A stretch of DNA of 64,000 nucleotides from Bacillota bacterium (GTDB taxonomy: Bacteria > Bacillota > Clostridia > Christensenellales > CAG-138): assembly GCA_023400985.1 (NCBI GenBank), contig JAEXEN010000037.1:1-64000 (forward strand), read 5' to 3'. This document shows positions 35,073-42,577 of this stretch, in pieces; position 1 is the first letter of the stretch, and each line of letters begins with the position of its first letter. The notes beneath the pieces were generated by a model. The model did not search any database, was not told the DNA's origin, and worked only from the letters and a program-made list of their open reading frames with translations. The position numbers were made by a program, and so were the translations under genes.

Positions 35073-36083
35073 ATGCGTATTGTTCACAAAAGCATTTTAA
35101 CGGTCGCTTTGACGGCGGCGCTCCTTCTTACGAGCGGCGTTTCTTTTGCGCTTCCCACCTACCCTGAGAAGACACTTTCGCTCGGCGATTACGGCGATGA
35201 GATCACAACGCTCCAAACGGAACTTCGGTCCATCGGCCTCTATTCCGGCGAGATTACAGGCCTATATGACGAAAACACCCATGCCGCCGTCGCGGCGCTG
35301 CAAACCATATTAGGGCTCTCCCCCGACGGCGATTTCGGCGCCGCCACTTATGAAGCGTATATAAACGCGCTCGAAGAGCAGCTTCTCGTACCCATCGATC
35401 CCGCAGCCTCGCAGCCGATCTTATTTAAAGCGCTTGAAGGCAGGGTCGTCGGCATCGACCCGGGGCATCAATTGACCGCCGATATCTCACTTGAGCGCAT
35501 CTCCCCTGTCTCCAATCTTTTGAAGTACCGCATGAGCGCCGGCGCGACCGGCGTCAAGACGGGCGCCGCGGAATCGCTCATCAACCTTTTGATCGCCCAA
35601 AAGCTAAGCGACATGCTTATCGAGGCCGGCGCTACGGTCGTCATGACCCGCACCGAGCAGGAGGTCTTTTTATCCAACGCCCAACGCGCATCGGCCATGA
35701 ACAAGGCGGGCGTGGAATTTTGGCTCAGGCTCCACTGCGACGCTTCGTCGGACGCGAAGCTTTCCGGCGCGTGCGTGCTCATCCCAACCGCCGCTGAAGC
35801 CCCCGATATTTACGATCAAAGCCTTGTGCTGGGTTTTTCCGTTCTGGACGCTTTCTGCGCCGGTACAGGCGCAAAAAATCTCGGTATCGCATCGCTTTCC
35901 GACCAGACGGGCTTCAACTGGTCGCAAAGCCCCGTCATCACAATCGAAATGGGTTACCTTTCCAATCCATGCGACGATGTGCGCCTCAATCGAGATGCCT
36001 ATCAAAGCGCCTGCGCGAAGGGTATATTCGACGGCATTCTCGCCTATTGCGCGGCCGAAGAAGCCGTTGACGACATCGCATGA
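35073..36083 (+). CDS. N-acetylmuramoyl-L-alanine amidase with peptidoglycan-binding domain
   Basis: Exported cell-wall hydrolase, 336 residues. Signal peptide (1-26), a PG_binding_1 domain (about 34-95: GDYGDEITTLQTELRSIGLY...FGAATYEAY), then an Amidase_3 zinc domain: VGIDPGHQ with the first His, a Glu in the GAAESLIN segment, LHCDAS with the second His, and the catalytic Glu in TIEMGYLSNPCDD. It could act in growth, sporulation or germination. Its stop overlaps the next lipoprotein gene (ATGA), so the two are coupled. Confidence 0.9.
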   Translation: MRIVHKSILTVALTAALLLTSGVSFALPTYPEKTLSLGDYGDEITTLQTELRSIGLYSGEITGLYDENTHAAVAALQTILGLSPDGDFGAATYEAYINALEEQLLVPIDPAASQPILFKALEGRVVGIDPGHQLTADISLERISPVSNLLKYRMSAGATGVKTGAAESLINLLIAQKLSDMLIEAGATVVMTRTEQEVFLSNAQRASAMNKAGVEFWLRLHCDASSDAKLSGACVLIPTAAEAPDIYDQSLVLGFSVLDAFCAGTGAKNLGIASLSDQTGFNWSQSPVITIEMGYLSNPCDDVRLNRDAYQSACAKGIFDGILAYCAAEEAVDDIA

Positions 36084-36937
36084 ACGTGGATTTGAAAATG
36101 CCGAAACGATACGGCGTTGCGCTCCTCGTGCTCACGTCGCTTTTTTTATGGAGCTCCTGCGCGAAAACCGTATCGGGTCCCTCCCCTTCGCCCGAGCTTT
36201 CTCCCTCTCCTTCCGCCGCTGTTTCCCCCTCCGTTTCGCCGGAGGATAGTGAAACGGCCGTGGGGAGCTTCCCCGATAATCCCGTTCTTCTTTTCTTTTT
36301 AAGCTACGACACAGATACCATACTTTCACGCGCCGCATTTTACGACGCGCTTTCCGTCAAAGGCGGCATCGACGCATTGAACGCGATCATGGGGGTCTCC
36401 GAAGCCGAGCCCTATCCTTCCAAGTGCCGTCTGAGCGCGGGAAGGCTTTTGTATGACGGGCTCAATTTCAGCGGCACTGTCTCTAATCCGCAAGGCGAGG
36501 GGAGCCTCATGATCGGCTCTGGCAAGTTTATCTTTACCTACGCGGACGGCACGGCGCTTTACGGCACGGTAGAGGAAGAAAGGCTCGGCTGCTTCGCGCT
36601 CGACGCCGACGGCACGTTTCTCTACATGGTACGCATGGCAAGTTTGGAGGATGAATGGCTTGTATGCGTGGATACACCCATGAAACGAAGCTTGATGCAG
36701 TGGGGAAAAGCAAGCCGTTTTACGAGTTTTTCTGGCGATTTTAAGCCCTATCTGCCGCAGGCGACGCCTACGCCCGTCCAAACGCCCGGTTGGGAGGAAA
36801 CGGCCGAAAGCGGCGTCATACCGGAATTCGCGGAAGAAAACTGGTTTGCATTTTCCTGGGAGGTGCTTTGTGAGGGTGCGGATACCGTCTATGAGCTCGC
36901 CGGCGGAACGCTTTTTATACGTCCCATAAGCGAATAG
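36080..36937 (+). CDS. hypothetical lipoprotein with Ser/Pro-rich linker
   Basis: 285 residues, not recognised. Signal peptide with lipobox LWSSC near residue 27, then a low-complexity Ser/Pro linker (about 34-55). A globular beta-rich part follows, with a TPTPVQTPG insertion near 235. It is translated by ATGA overlap with the amidase, so it is probably a surface partner or regulator of that enzyme (inference). A terminator follows at 36958. Confidence 0.65.
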   Translation: MNVDLKMPKRYGVALLVLTSLFLWSSCAKTVSGPSPSPELSPSPSAAVSPSVSPEDSETAVGSFPDNPVLLFFLSYDTDTILSRAAFYDALSVKGGIDALNAIMGVSEAEPYPSKCRLSAGRLLYDGLNFSGTVSNPQGEGSLMIGSGKFIFTYADGTALYGTVEEERLGCFALDADGTFLYMVRMASLEDEWLVCVDTPMKRSLMQWGKASRFTSFSGDFKPYLPQATPTPVQTPGWEETAESGVIPEFAEENWFAFSWEVLCEGADTVYELAGGTLFIRPISE

Positions 36938-36957
36938 ATTTCTTCAGATCATCCCTT

Positions 36958-36990
36958 GCCGCGTTCGATCAGGACGCGGCTTTTCTGTTT
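36958..36990 (+). terminator. terminator of the amidase-lipoprotein operon
   Basis: GCCGCGT (36958-36964) pairs with ACGCGGC (36974-36980), then TTTTCTGTTT. Confidence 0.8.
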
Positions 36991-37112
36991 AATTATCAAC
37001 CTTTCACTGACATATTTAATACAAATTTCTCCATCAAAATGGCGCAAATCCGTGATGATGCGTCCAAAATTCGCGACTATACTATGAGCATCACAGAAAG
37101 GAGCATAACGAT

Positions 37113-38432
37113 ATGGAAAACGATCGGTATAACGGGGAAGAAAACGCACCCCGCGATCTTGAGCAAAACGCTCCGCAGTGCGACGCCCCATATAGACCCA
37201 CATATGTAAGGCCCGAAAGGAAGCCGAAAAGAGCCGTCACATGGACGCAGATGATCGTGGCGCTTTTGGTGGTGGGTCTTCTGAGCGGCGGCCTCGGCGC
37301 GCTCATCGTAGGCGGCTCGCAAAACGCCTTGCAATCTCCAAATAGCTCCGCGGTGCTCACGACCCCCACGCAGGGTGTATCCGACAACGACAGCAATTCG
37401 CCTGCCGGCGCTCAGGCAAACGCACCTTCCTCAGGCATCAAAATGAACGGTGCGTCCACATCCGCCACCTATGACTCCATCACGCAGATGCTGCAAAACT
37501 CTATGGCAAGCGTTGTGCTCATCAGTATCGAGCAGAACGTTTACGGGACGGATGGCCACACGGCCTCGGAACCCGTGGGCAGCGGTTCGGGCGTCATCAT
37601 CACCTCAGACGGTTACATCGTGACCAACAACCATGTGGTTAATGGCGCGAGCGGCCTAAAAGTCACATTGCAGGACGGCACCGAGTATGAAGCCTCCGTC
37701 GTGGGCGCTGACAGCCTTACCGATCTTGCCATCGTCAAGATCGAAACGACCGGTCTGCCCGCGGCGACCTTAGGCAACTCGAGCAGCGTGGTCGTCGGTG
37801 ATAAGGTCTACGCCATCGGCAATCCGCTCGGCGTATTCACAAGCTCCGTTTCCGCCGGTATCGTAAGCGGCCTTAACCGCACCATCGAGGTGGAGGGCCA
37901 GAGCATGACCCTCATGCAAACGGATGCCTCCGTCAATCCCGGCAATTCCGGCGGCGGGCTGTTCAATGAAAGCGGCGAGCTCATAGGCATCGTAAACTCC
38001 AAGAGCCTCGGTGTGGACGTGGAAGGTCTCGGTTTCGCCATCCCTATCGATGACGCAAAGAGCGTGATCGTAGACCTCATCGACCTCGGCTACGTAAGCG
38101 GCAGACCGTTTCTGGGCGTCTCGCTGCAGGAGATCAACCTTGTGGAATCCTCCGACAACCGCAACAGCTACTTCCCGTTTTTCATGCCCTCCAACTATGT
38201 GACCCGCGTGCAGGTAACAGAGGTCATGGACGGGAGCGCAGCGCAAGCGGCCGGCATGCTGGTAAACGACATCATCCTTGCCGTAAACACAGAGGAGATC
38301 AACGGTTCCTCCGAGCTTGCTTCGGCCCTGTATGAATATAAGATCGGCGATGTGGTAACAATAACCGTGCAGCGGGGTAACGAGAGTGTGGACCTGAAGG
38401 TGACCCTCGCCGAGCGCCCCGCAAGCAACTGA
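37113..38432 (+). CDS. HtrA/DegP-like serine protease with PDZ domain
   Basis: Membrane-anchored S1C protease for misfolded envelope proteins. 439 residues: a cytoplasmic Asn/Pro-rich N terminus, one TM helix (about 46-68), a linker, then a trypsin-like domain with catalytic H174 (TNNHVV), D204 (DLAIVKI) and S279 (GNSGGG). A C-terminal PDZ domain spans about 325-430. AAAGGAG ribosome site. Monocistronic, followed by a strong terminator. No CssRS-type sensor pair is adjacent. Confidence 0.93.
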   Translation: MENDRYNGEENAPRDLEQNAPQCDAPYRPTYVRPERKPKRAVTWTQMIVALLVVGLLSGGLGALIVGGSQNALQSPNSSAVLTTPTQGVSDNDSNSPAGAQANAPSSGIKMNGASTSATYDSITQMLQNSMASVVLISIEQNVYGTDGHTASEPVGSGSGVIITSDGYIVTNNHVVNGASGLKVTLQDGTEYEASVVGADSLTDLAIVKIETTGLPAATLGNSSSVVVGDKVYAIGNPLGVFTSSVSAGIVSGLNRTIEVEGQSMTLMQTDASVNPGNSGGGLFNESGELIGIVNSKSLGVDVEGLGFAIPIDDAKSVIVDLIDLGYVSGRPFLGVSLQEINLVESSDNRNSYFPFFMPSNYVTRVQVTEVMDGSAAQAAGMLVNDIILAVNTEEINGSSELASALYEYKIGDVVTITVQRGNESVDLKVTLAERPASN

Positions 38433-38512
38433 CGGTCATTCCGACAGGAGCCCCCACTCCTTCGATGACATACCCCCAACCATCTTGCTGCCGTGGTTCC
38501 CCAACACGGCAA

Positions 38513-38544
38513 CCAAAAAAAGCGGCTTGTGCCGCTTTTTTTGG
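38513..38544 (+). terminator. htrA-like gene terminator
   Basis: Perfect 14-bp inverted repeat (38513-38526 with 38531-38544, core AAAAAGCGGC with GCCGCTTTTT) and a TTGT loop. It has a built-in T-tract and is functional in either direction. Confidence 0.85.
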
Positions 38545-38550
38545 CGCTTC

Positions 38551-38826
38551 GCTTTCGCGGCTATGGCTTGCGAGTCATAGCCGCGAGGGAGAACGAAGGT
38601 TTTACGCATCCGCCTGTTGGGTCTGCGGGCTCTCCCGAGCGGCGGATGCGCAAAGAAAGACTACGCCTTCCATCCGTTTCGGCACGCAAGGCCGCAGGCC
38701 TTGGCCCGAAGGGCTCCGGCTTCGCCGGACGTGTACACGCCGCCGAAGCCGGAACAAAATAAGGGGCCGCGGCCCCTTATTAATCCCTTGGAGTTTCGGG
38801 GGCTCGGCCCGGACCCCCGCGAAACG
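38551..38826 (+). repeat. structured palindromic repeat, copy B
   Basis: Second copy of the 28563 element. Stem 1: CGCGGCTATG with CATAGCCGCG (38556-38585). Anchor GAAGGTTTT. Stem 2: CGCATCCGCC with GGCGGATGCG. Anchor CATCCGTTT. Stem 3: TTCGGC with GCCGAA, expanded by an inserted hairpin block. Anchor AAGCCGGAACAAA. Then a perfect 24-base palindrome at 38758-38781 (core GGGGCCGCGGCCCC) absent from copy A, and CGGGGG with CCCCCG. Non-coding: short open frames here are incidental. The whole gap 38433-39024 contains no gene. Confidence 0.7.
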
Positions 38827-38930
38827 GTCACCGTTCCGCAACGGTGCGGACATATATGATATAACGTTCCCTGTAGGAGAAAGGGCTCGCCCCTGCCGAT
38901 TTTGCAGAAGCGCAAACCGCCGTACACACG

Positions 38931-38959
38931 CGCGGGCCGATATGGAATCGGCCCCTACG
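38931..38959 (-). repeat. GTAGGG satellite repeat unit (inverted)
   Basis: Minus strand CGTAGGGGCCGAT ... ATCGGCCCGCGCG unit, inverted relative to the units at 28845 and 38973. A CACCGTT/AACGGTG hairpin lies just before it at 38829-38846. Confidence 0.5.
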
Positions 38960-38972
38960 GTATATCGTAGTA

Positions 38973-39001
38973 GTAGGGCGGAATGATTTCATCCCGCCGC
39001 G
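38973..39001 (+). repeat. GTAGGG satellite repeat unit
   Basis: GTAGGGCGGAATGA ... TCATCCCGCCGCG, with the same ends as the unit at 28845-28869 but a different centre. Confidence 0.5.
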
Positions 39002-39024
39002 TATTTATGCCCTGTAGGCTTTAC

Positions 39025-39117
39025 CTAATATACAAACCCCGCGATCACGCCGTAGAGAATGCCGGCCAGCATCAGCAGCACGATCACAAGCGAAAGAATA
39101 CGAACCTTTTTGCTCAA
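39025..39117 (-). CDS. 30-residue single-pass membrane peptide
   Basis: TTG start (39115-39117) behind AAAGGTGAAGG at about 6 bases, stop TAG at 39025. Translation: a short basic start (MSKKVR), then one hydrophobic helix (ILSLVIVLLMLAGILYGVIA), ending GFVY. It resembles small DUF4044-like membrane proteins in size and layout, but I cannot assign a family. It follows the beta-propeller gene by 35 bases and is probably the last gene of that operon. Too short for ordinary ORF calling. Confidence 0.6.
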   Translation of the reverse strand: MSKKVRILSLVIVLLMLAGILYGVIAGFVY

Positions 39118-39152
39118 TGCCCTTCACCTTTCTTACACAAACTTTTTAAAAA

Positions 39153-40958
39153 TCAGCCCAGCCGCACGCATACGACTTTGGGCGTATCGCCGCTGCCATA
39201 CTGGCCGCGCGTGCCCACAACGATCATGTTGTTGAACACCGCGGGCGTCGACTCGATACGGGAGCCGATGTCGAGCTCGTAAAGCACCTTGCCGTCACGC
39301 GGGTCATGGATGCGCATGATGCCGCCGCGGTCACACTGGATGAGATACGCGTTTTCTTTCTCATCGTAAACCACCACGGGCGAGCTCCAATATCCGTCCG
39401 ACTGCTCGTAGCGCCAAAGCTCGTCCCCTTTCACCTTGTCGTAGGCGATGAGGCGCGCGCCTACCGTGCTTTCGCCATTTACCGTAACGGGTAGTAACGT
39501 GGAGCTGTAAATAACGATATCGGAAATATTGCCGTGCCCTACATGCGGCGTTGTAAGCGTGCCGCCGTTGGAGGATTCCCTGCCGATGTTGGCGTCGTAG
39601 GTTTTTTCCCAAAGCACCTCGCCCGTAAGACCGTCGATCTTGCGGTGCACGTTTTTGCCGAGGCCGTTTGTAACGCTCTTTTGCTTATCTACCTCGTTTG
39701 CCGTATAAAGATAAAAGGTTTTGTTTTCGGGGTCCTCTTCAATGACGATGCTCGTATCGCTGTCGTCGAGCACGTCCACGACATACTGCGGCTCGAGCGT
39801 GTTGAGATCCAGGCATTGCAGATACCCGCCGTTGTCGGTGAAAAACGCATACTCGCGCCATACGGCGACGGAGTTTTCGATACCCCACCAGCGGTTCGTA
39901 TCACCCTCGCCGTAGCCGCTTGCCGTGTAACGGTATTTGGTGAGCGGATCGGGGTCGATGCTTATCGTGCCCGCGTCTGGGTCGTATTGTGTGTTGAGCT
40001 TCATGGTGTACAACACGCCGTTTTCCCCCGGCTGGATAAGGGTGTCCGTTTCCGCGTCGACGAGAGCGCTCGAGTCGTACGCCTGAAATTTGCGGTACGA
40101 AAACGGGTCTTCACCGCCGTAAGCCTTGAGCACCTTGTTATCGATGAGAGAAATGATGCGAAACCACGCGCCCGCGCCGTTCACATCGGAGGGTATGCCC
40201 TGCCCCGTAAACAAAAGCGGGTAACCGCGCGGGTCGAGTGAAGCGGTGCCCTTGGTTACGACGCCGATGTTGATGGGGTCGCGCGTGGGTTCGCCGCTTT
40301 CAAGCTCCCAGAAGTAGATATTGCCATCCATCGTCGGGTAAATGACCTCGGTAAAGCCCGATTTGGTTTTATATTGGTCGTACACGCCGAGCGTCGCGCG
40401 CACTGTATCATCCCATTGCACGATGAGCGGCATGCCGGTCCAGCCGGTACCTGTCCATGTGCCGTAATCCGGCACGCTGAGGGAACCGATATCCTTGGCC
40501 CAAACGCGCGTGAGCGTCTTTTGCGTAACGGTGGCCGTACCGTAGGTGAAAGAGTCGCGGTAATTGCTGCCGCCGAAGGTGATGATGCCCTTCACTTTCG
40601 TATACTCGGCCCCGGTGCCGAACGTGATGGGCGTTTCGCGGCTATAGCTTGAAACCTCCTGCTTATTGGCCATCACGGAACTTGAAAAGCCGATGTCGCT
40701 GAAGCTCTCCGCCGTCCCCTTTTGAATGGCAAGCTCTTCTGAAAGCGTAGGAATTGGGGTAGGCGTCGGCTCAGGCAGCGACATGCTTGGCGGTGGCGTC
40801 GTCCCCTCCGTATTTCCGCCCCCGCCGCCCTTTTTGAACAGCTTTGGCAAAAATACGACGAGTGAGGCTACGACGCCCAAAAAGACTGCCGCAACCAGAA
40901 ACCGCCGCAAACCATATCTGGGTGAATGTCTGAACCTCCTTCGCGTTTGTCTGCCCAT
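39153..40958 (-). CDS. membrane-anchored PQQ-like beta-propeller protein
   Basis: 601 residues: a basic cytoplasmic N terminus, one TM helix (about 18-40), a Gly-rich and Thr/Pro linker (about 44-72), then an extracytoplasmic propeller. Repeats of the PQQ/quinoprotein type are visible: WSSPVVVYDEKENAYLIQCD, IMRIHDPRDGKVLYEL and TPAVFNNMIVVGT, plus GDELWRYEQ. No sign of PQQ cofactor use, so a binding or scaffold role is more likely. GAGGAG precedes the ATG. It follows the repeat lipoprotein by 16 bases. Confidence 0.8.
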   Translation of the reverse strand: MGRQTRRRFRHSPRYGLRRFLVAAVFLGVVASLVVFLPKLFKKGGGGGNTEGTTPPPSMSLPEPTPTPIPTLSEELAIQKGTAESFSDIGFSSSVMANKQEVSSYSRETPITFGTGAEYTKVKGIITFGGSNYRDSFTYGTATVTQKTLTRVWAKDIGSLSVPDYGTWTGTGWTGMPLIVQWDDTVRATLGVYDQYKTKSGFTEVIYPTMDGNIYFWELESGEPTRDPINIGVVTKGTASLDPRGYPLLFTGQGIPSDVNGAGAWFRIISLIDNKVLKAYGGEDPFSYRKFQAYDSSALVDAETDTLIQPGENGVLYTMKLNTQYDPDAGTISIDPDPLTKYRYTASGYGEGDTNRWWGIENSVAVWREYAFFTDNGGYLQCLDLNTLEPQYVVDVLDDSDTSIVIEEDPENKTFYLYTANEVDKQKSVTNGLGKNVHRKIDGLTGEVLWEKTYDANIGRESSNGGTLTTPHVGHGNISDIVIYSSTLLPVTVNGESTVGARLIAYDKVKGDELWRYEQSDGYWSSPVVVYDEKENAYLIQCDRGGIMRIHDPRDGKVLYELDIGSRIESTPAVFNNMIVVGTRGQYGSGDTPKVVCVRLG

Positions 40959-40974
40959 GGATTCCTCTCTCCTC

Positions 40975-41937
40975 TTATTCTTCCGGCGTCTGCGTCGGCT
41001 CGGGGGTCGGCGTCGCGAGATCTTCTACGCTGTCGACAAACGCAATGCTGCCGTTCCCGTTTTCAAAGCGGGCCTCGGGGGTGCAGCTTCCCAAAATGCG
41101 CACGTCTTCGTCAAGCGTATAGATGAATAACCCCGCTCCCTTTTCGCCACCCGCAGCTTCGATGGTGACCGCCCCTTCCACGCTGAGCGTATTCGTTTCC
41201 GCGCCATGATAAAGGCCGTTATTCGTGACATGAAGCGTGCAGCCATCCGTCAGCACCAGCGCGCGCGCACACTGTAGCGCGTTATAATTTTCATCCGTTT
41301 GCGCATAGAGTTTCGATTCCGCCATGAGCGTAACGTCGCCGTCGGTTGACGTGACGCCTCCCATACCGCCCGAAGCGTTCAGTTCTGCGCTATCTAGGAG
41401 CGTAACGCCTCGCGCGACCGCGCCGCTTCCTTCCTGCGCCGTAAAGGTAAGGCTGCTTTTATTTCCGATCGTCAAAAGTCCTATGCAGTTGGCGGCATTC
41501 GCAACGCCCTTCACGGTGGCGTTATTGCCGCAGATCGTACAGTCGCCCAAGGCGCCTATGCCGTCGTAGCCGCCCACGATGGTAACGTCGTTGAGCGTGA
41601 GTTTCATATTGTCCTCAAGGCGTATCACGCAGTCGCCGCTGCCGGTAATGGTAAAACCGTTGCCCTCAATGGTAAAATCACCGCGCGCACGCGTGAGCTT
41701 GAGCATGCCGCGTTCAAGGTCTATATTGTTTTGGAGCACGGCCGTATTGCCCTCGCCGCTCTCGACGAACGCGATCAGATCGCCGGCGGTCACGATGGAG
41801 GAACCGCCCACGGGGTCTGAAAGGTCGATCTTTTCCCCGTTATCTCCCTCCGTGCCGGAGCATGAAGCCGTTGCCGCGCAGAACGCGGCGGCAAGGAGAA
41901 AGAGGAAAAACCGCCGGAACGTGCTTTTTAGGGTCAT
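40975..41937 (-). CDS. lipoprotein with beta-helix-like repeats
   Basis: 320 residues from ATG 41937 (GGAGGA site). The ATG overlaps the thyX stop. Signal peptide with lipobox TASC near residue 25. The body is a run of short beta-strand repeats (FTIEGNGFTITGSGDCVIRL, LTLNDVTIVGG, GDCTICGNNATVKG, GDVTLMAESKLYA), the look of a right-handed beta-helix of the carbohydrate-binding/adhesin kind. It ends in a Thr/Pro/Glu tail. Function unknown. Likely a surface partner of the adjacent propeller protein. Confidence 0.7.
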   Translation of the reverse strand: MTLKSTFRRFFLFLLAAAFCAATASCSGTEGDNGEKIDLSDPVGGSSIVTAGDLIAFVESGEGNTAVLQNNIDLERGMLKLTRARGDFTIEGNGFTITGSGDCVIRLEDNMKLTLNDVTIVGGYDGIGALGDCTICGNNATVKGVANAANCIGLLTIGNKSSLTFTAQEGSGAVARGVTLLDSAELNASGGMGGVTSTDGDVTLMAESKLYAQTDENYNALQCARALVLTDGCTLHVTNNGLYHGAETNTLSVEGAVTIEAAGGEKGAGLFIYTLDEDVRILGSCTPEARFENGNGSIAFVDSVEDLATPTPEPTQTPEE

Positions 41938-42569
41938 GATTCTTCCTCCGCATTCAAACCGCCAAAGAGCGCCGGCGCTTTTTCCTTGAGCTCCTTTAAC
42001 AGTCTGCCCATTAGTTCGCGCGCCTGCGGATGCGCCGCGCGCGCCGCGCGAAGCGATAGGATATGCCGCCACTCGCGCACGTTCGCCGTGACGATGAGCT
42101 CAGTCTTGAGGCTGTTTGGCAGCACGCTTCGCGCTTCCTCGGGGGCACAGCCGGCGTCTAGCAGCTCGAAATATGCCTGTTCGGCCGCCTCACAGGATGA
42201 CTTCCAGATACTATAGCGCTCGCTGCCCACTTCAAAAAAGCATGGCTCGATCACTGTGATCTCGCTGCCGAATTTACCGTTTGCGTAATTGATATAGCGG
42301 GTGGATTCCTGCGAAAACGATGCGATCCTGTGGCGCACGATCTCATGGGAAACGCCCCTGTCGCATACGAATTTCACGGTGAAGCCCGCGTGTTCTAGCA
42401 CAGACCCGTGCCCGCGCGAAACGATACCCTTCACGAAGCGTGCGGCGGAATCTTCGGTGATCTTATCCTCCGATTTGTAACAGACGCGCCCGCACATCTC
42501 GATCTTTTTGAGCATTTCCTCGGGGTCGAAACCGCCGATGAATTCGTAATAAGGTTTTATGATCTTCAT
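41934..42569 (-). CDS. thyX: FAD-dependent thymidylate synthase
   Basis: Makes dTMP from dUMP using methylene-tetrahydrofolate and FADH2. About 211 residues. The ThyX signature RHR-x7-S is present as RHRIASFSQES, followed by TRYINY. The C-terminal NSLKTELIVTANVREWRHIL is typical. ATG 42569 has AGG at good spacing. GTG 42581 overlaps the upstream stop and is less likely. Its place between an oxidoreductase and surface lipoproteins is odd and may only reflect shared transcription. Confidence 0.95.
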   Translation of the reverse strand: MKIIKPYYEFIGGFDPEEMLKKIEMCGRVCYKSEDKITEDSAARFVKGIVSRGHGSVLEHAGFTVKFVCDRGVSHEIVRHRIASFSQESTRYINYANGKFGSEITVIEPCFFEVGSERYSIWKSSCEAAEQAYFELLDAGCAPEEARSVLPNSLKTELIVTANVREWRHILSLRAARAAHPQARELMGRLLKELKEKAPALFGGLNAEEES

Positions 42570-42577
42570 ACTATACC

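Noticed and set aside
38465..38986. Open frames of 80-173 codons within repeat copy B
   Set aside because: They run through several perfect palindromes, differ in every phase and resemble no protein.
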